A DNA stretch of 64,000 nucleotides from positions 9,485,501-9,549,500 of the forward strand of contig NC_060110.1 in the NCBI RefSeq assembly GCF_021155765.1, written 5' to 3'. The number at the start of each line of letters is the position of its first letter. The first letter of the stretch is position 1. A model generated the notes under the pieces. That model searched no databases, was not told the DNA's origin, and saw nothing but the letters and a program-made list of their open reading frames with translations. The position numbers were made by a program, and so were the translations under genes. Source of the DNA: Diprion similis (taxonomy: Eukaryota > Arthropoda > Insecta > Hymenoptera > Diprionidae). This document shows positions 63,401 to 64,000 of the stretch, piece after piece.

Positions 63401-64000
63401 ATAGAAAACCGCTGACAGCTGCAGAAAGCAATAAAGAGCTTTCAACAGAAATATTCGCAACTGAAATCATAGCTCGCAATGTATAATGTATACTATTATA
63501 ATCGATGTGTACCTATTTTGCAATCGAGGTAAGATATTATACGAGTGCAAACGAAGCGCAAGCTGTGCTATATATACGGCTATTCTTGGGTTAGAAATAA
63601 TTGGTAACAACGACGATCTCTGTAACTCGAACTCATTGCGTAATGAAACAATGGCTTATCGCTTGAATGGAATTTCATCGACGGGATGCGCGCATGACAA
63701 ATTTATTGCAAAACCGGAGTAGTAATTGCACGTGATAAACAGACGGTGTTGGCTATACTTTGCAGGAAGTAGCTTGCGTTAAGGTATGCAGACTGGATCA
63801 CTGACGACTACCTGTTAGTTAGTACAACACTTCCGCTTTGTTGGAACAATGCATCGAGGATATCTCAGCTATAATACCAGTCGCCGCACACAACTGATTG
63901 GCCTACCGCGATAAATTCATTAAACAATCAAACGGACACTCGTTCGAAACCGCAAAGACGTGACCAATACATGCTAGTCGCGAAGAATACGCGAATTAAG
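60481..64000. other. Non-coding stretch to the window end
   Basis: No gene or RNA recognised. It includes a poly-T run of 25 at 61,405-61,429. Confidence 0.45.
61405..61429. repeat. Poly-T tract (25 T)
   Basis: An uninterrupted run of thymines ending in ctttta. It could be the reverse-strand tail of a degenerate retroposon, but no body was recognised to its left. Confidence 0.95.

Overview
The window is animal nuclear DNA, almost certainly from an insect. The two readable genes are an insect-like Hem/NCKAP1 and an anoctamin (TMEM16), the anoctamin split by many short introns with GT-AG boundaries. The fairly AT-rich background with CpG-rich 5' regions, and the absence of dense transposon coding sequence, would suit a hymenopteran such as a sawfly. 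That placement is a guess. No bacterial, viral or toxin genes were recognised.

Layout. Positions 1-19,800 hold no gene I can support, only GC-rich patches, simple repeats and one long inverted-repeat element (about 4,470-5,125). Positions 19,850-24,400 carry Hem on the + strand: a spliced 5' UTR, then one uninterrupted 1,122-codon reading frame (20,293-23,661). Positions 25,500-32,800 carry the anoctamin on the + strand. I could join twelve coding exons in frame (26,866-31,998, 877 residues), with a second possible first exon at 25,552-25,611 and an inverted repeat in the 5' intron. From 32,800 to about 50,500 the DNA is non-coding apart from several inverted-repeat or MITE-like elements (36.6, 40.7 and 44.3-45.0 kb) and a doubtful minus-strand 3' exon near 33.1 kb. 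Positions 50,500-52,938 look like the promoter, 5' UTR and first coding exon of a third + strand gene. Its encoded start is rich in His and Tyr and ends at a strong splice donor. The rest of that gene lies beyond the window or was not recognised, so 52,939-64,000 may be its first intron.

Functional reading. Hem is a core subunit of the WAVE/SCAR complex, which drives Arp2/3-dependent actin branching downstream of Rac. The anoctamin is a membrane channel or lipid scramblase. Its Ca2+-site acids are intact in four TM7/TM8 positions and one TM6 position, but Ser stands where TM6 usually has Asn. The two genes are tandem neighbours, and nothing in the sequence links their functions. I found no evidence of an undescribed biological system. 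The most notable things are the family of foldback elements, the intronless Hem frame, the altered anoctamin Ca2+ site with alternative starts, and the unidentified first exon at 52.8 kb.
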